Source: Pseudomonadota bacterium (GTDB taxonomy: Bacteria; Pseudomonadota; Alphaproteobacteria; Rhizobiales; Xanthobacteraceae). Taken from it: a DNA stretch of 5,802 bases. How positions within the stretch are numbered: the first letter of the stretch is position 1; every line of letters begins with the position of its first letter. The stretch lies in the NCBI GenBank assembly GCA_023433965.1, contig JAEYTQ010000431.1, positions 1-5,802 on the forward strand, read 5' to 3'. This document shows positions 5,012 to 5,802 of this stretch, in pieces. A model generated the notes under the pieces. That model did no database searches. It saw nothing but the letters and a program-made list of their open reading frames with translations, and was not told the DNA's origin. The translations under genes and the position numbers were made by a program.

Positions 5012-5802
5012 ATGGGACCGCGGGTCAGCACGGGCATATTGGCCGAGCGCCTCGCCGGCATGATCGGCCCGCGCGCGAGCGTCGCGCGCGGCGTGCTCGA
5101 TCAGCATGGGCAGAGCGAGTCGCATTATCGGAGCCTGCCGCCGGATATCGTCGTCTTCCCGGAGACGACGCAGGAGGTCGCCGACATCGTCAAGCTCTGC
5201 GCCAGCGCAGCCATGCCGATCGTTCCGTTCGGTGCCGGTACCTCGCTCGAAGGCAATGCAGCCGCGGTCGCGGGCGGCGTCTGCTTCGACTTCGCGCGGA
5301 TGAACAAGGTACTGGCCGTGCACGACAGCGACATGGATGTCGTGGTGCAGCCCGGCATCACCCGCAAGCAGCTCAATGCCGAGCTGCGCAACACCGGCCT
5401 GTTCTTCCCGATCGATCCCGGCGCCGACGCCTCGATCGGCGGCATGACCTCGACGCGCGCCTCCGGCACCATGGCCGTGCGTTACGGCACCATGAAGGAC
5501 AATGTCATGGCGCTCGAGGTGGTGCTGGCGGACGGCCGCGTGATCCGGACCGCCCGGCGCGCCCGCAAATCGGCCGCCGGTTATGACCTGACACGGATGT
5601 TCGTCGGCGCGGAGGGCACGCTCGGCGTCATCACCGAGATCACGCTGAAGGTGCACCCCGTGCCGCAGGCGATCGCGGCCGCGGTCTGCAGCTTCGACAC
5701 ACTCCACGACGCCGTCAATACCGCGATCTCCGTGATCCAGTCCGCGATCCCCGTAGCGCGCGTCGAGTTGCTCGACGACGTCATGATGCGCGGCATCAAC
5801 GC
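5012..5802 (+). CDS. FAD-linked 2-hydroxyacid dehydrogenase, GlcD/D-lactate dehydrogenase family (cut by right edge)
   Basis: The frame is open from the ATG at 5012 to the right edge, giving 263 complete codons of a family usually about 460-480 residues long. GGAG at 5001-5004 lies 7 bases before the start. The visible part is the PCMH-type FAD-binding domain: SLPPDIVVFPETTQEVADIV (41-60), the pyrophosphate loop VPFGAGTSLEGN (71-82), FPIDPGADASIGGM (132-145), then TRASGTMAVRYGTMKDNV (148-165), and VGAEGTLGVITEITLKVHP (198-216). This is the pattern of cytochrome-linked D-lactate dehydrogenase and glycolate oxidase subunit GlcD. The C-terminal catalytic domain begins near residue 222 and is mostly missing. 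Such enzymes oxidise D-2-hydroxyacids to 2-oxoacids and pass electrons to the respiratory chain or an electron carrier. Same strand and the position after the dioxygenase suggest it serves the same pathway, but its substrate is not indicated. Confidence 0.9.
   Translation, partial: MGPRVSTGILAERLAGMIGPRASVARGVLDQHGQSESHYRSLPPDIVVFPETTQEVADIVKLCASAAMPIVPFGAGTSLEGNAAAVAGGVCFDFARMNKVLAVHDSDMDVVVQPGITRKQLNAELRNTGLFFPIDPGADASIGGMTSTRASGTMAVRYGTMKDNVMALEVVLADGRVIRTARRARKSAAGYDLTRMFVGAEGTLGVITEITLKVHPVPQAIAAAVCSFDTLHDAVNTAISVIQSAIPVARVELLDDVMMRGIN

Noticed and set aside
5006..5707. Minus-strand frame of 233 codons opposite the FAD dehydrogenase
   Set aside because: It has no domain, while the plus strand encodes an uninterrupted FAD-binding domain.
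1..5802. Mobile element, tRNA, rRNA, CRISPR or riboswitch
   Set aside because: No transposase, terminal repeats, repeat-spacer pattern or RNA gene pattern was seen, and the intergenic gaps are too short for most of them.

Overview
This GC-rich window looks like a catabolic operon for an aromatic compound that is funnelled through hydroxyquinol (1,2,4-trihydroxybenzene). The base composition, strong codon bias towards G or C in third positions and the style of the proteins suggest an alphaproteobacterium, perhaps a Bradyrhizobium-like rhizobial species. No rRNA or other taxonomic marker is present, so this assignment is inference.

Layout: a LysR-type regulator, cut by the left edge, runs leftward from 257. 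It is divergent from six rightward genes that begin at 365 and run past the right edge. In order these are a small Dabb-family protein (365-688), maleylacetate reductase (685-1764), an ATZ/TRZ-like amidohydrolase (1769-3133), a 3-hydroxyisobutyrate-dehydrogenase-family oxidoreductase (3155-4057), hydroxyquinol 1,2-dioxygenase (4073-4957) and an FAD-linked 2-hydroxyacid dehydrogenase of the GlcD/D-lactate dehydrogenase type (5012 to the edge). The first two genes overlap by 4 bases (ATGA). The next gaps are 4, 21 and 15 bases, followed by 54 bases that hold a hairpin. The spacing suggests one transcription unit.

The core chemistry is clear: the dioxygenase opens hydroxyquinol to maleylacetate, and the reductase makes 3-oxoadipate for the beta-ketoadipate route. 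No ring hydroxylase or monooxygenase is visible, so the growth substrate is not given by this window. The unexplained part is the amidohydrolase, the beta-hydroxyacid dehydrogenase, the FAD dehydrogenase and the Dabb protein. Together they could form an uncharacterised upper or side pathway. The amidohydrolase keeps the metal ligands of its family but seems to lack the usual catalytic glutamate, so its reaction may not be an ordinary deamination.

The 107-base divergent intergenic region is AT-rich compared with the genes. It holds a striking interrupted palindrome, two 16-base arms matching at 14 positions and centred at 288, which is the best candidate operator for the LysR regulator. I see no mobile elements, tRNA, rRNA or CRISPR in the window.
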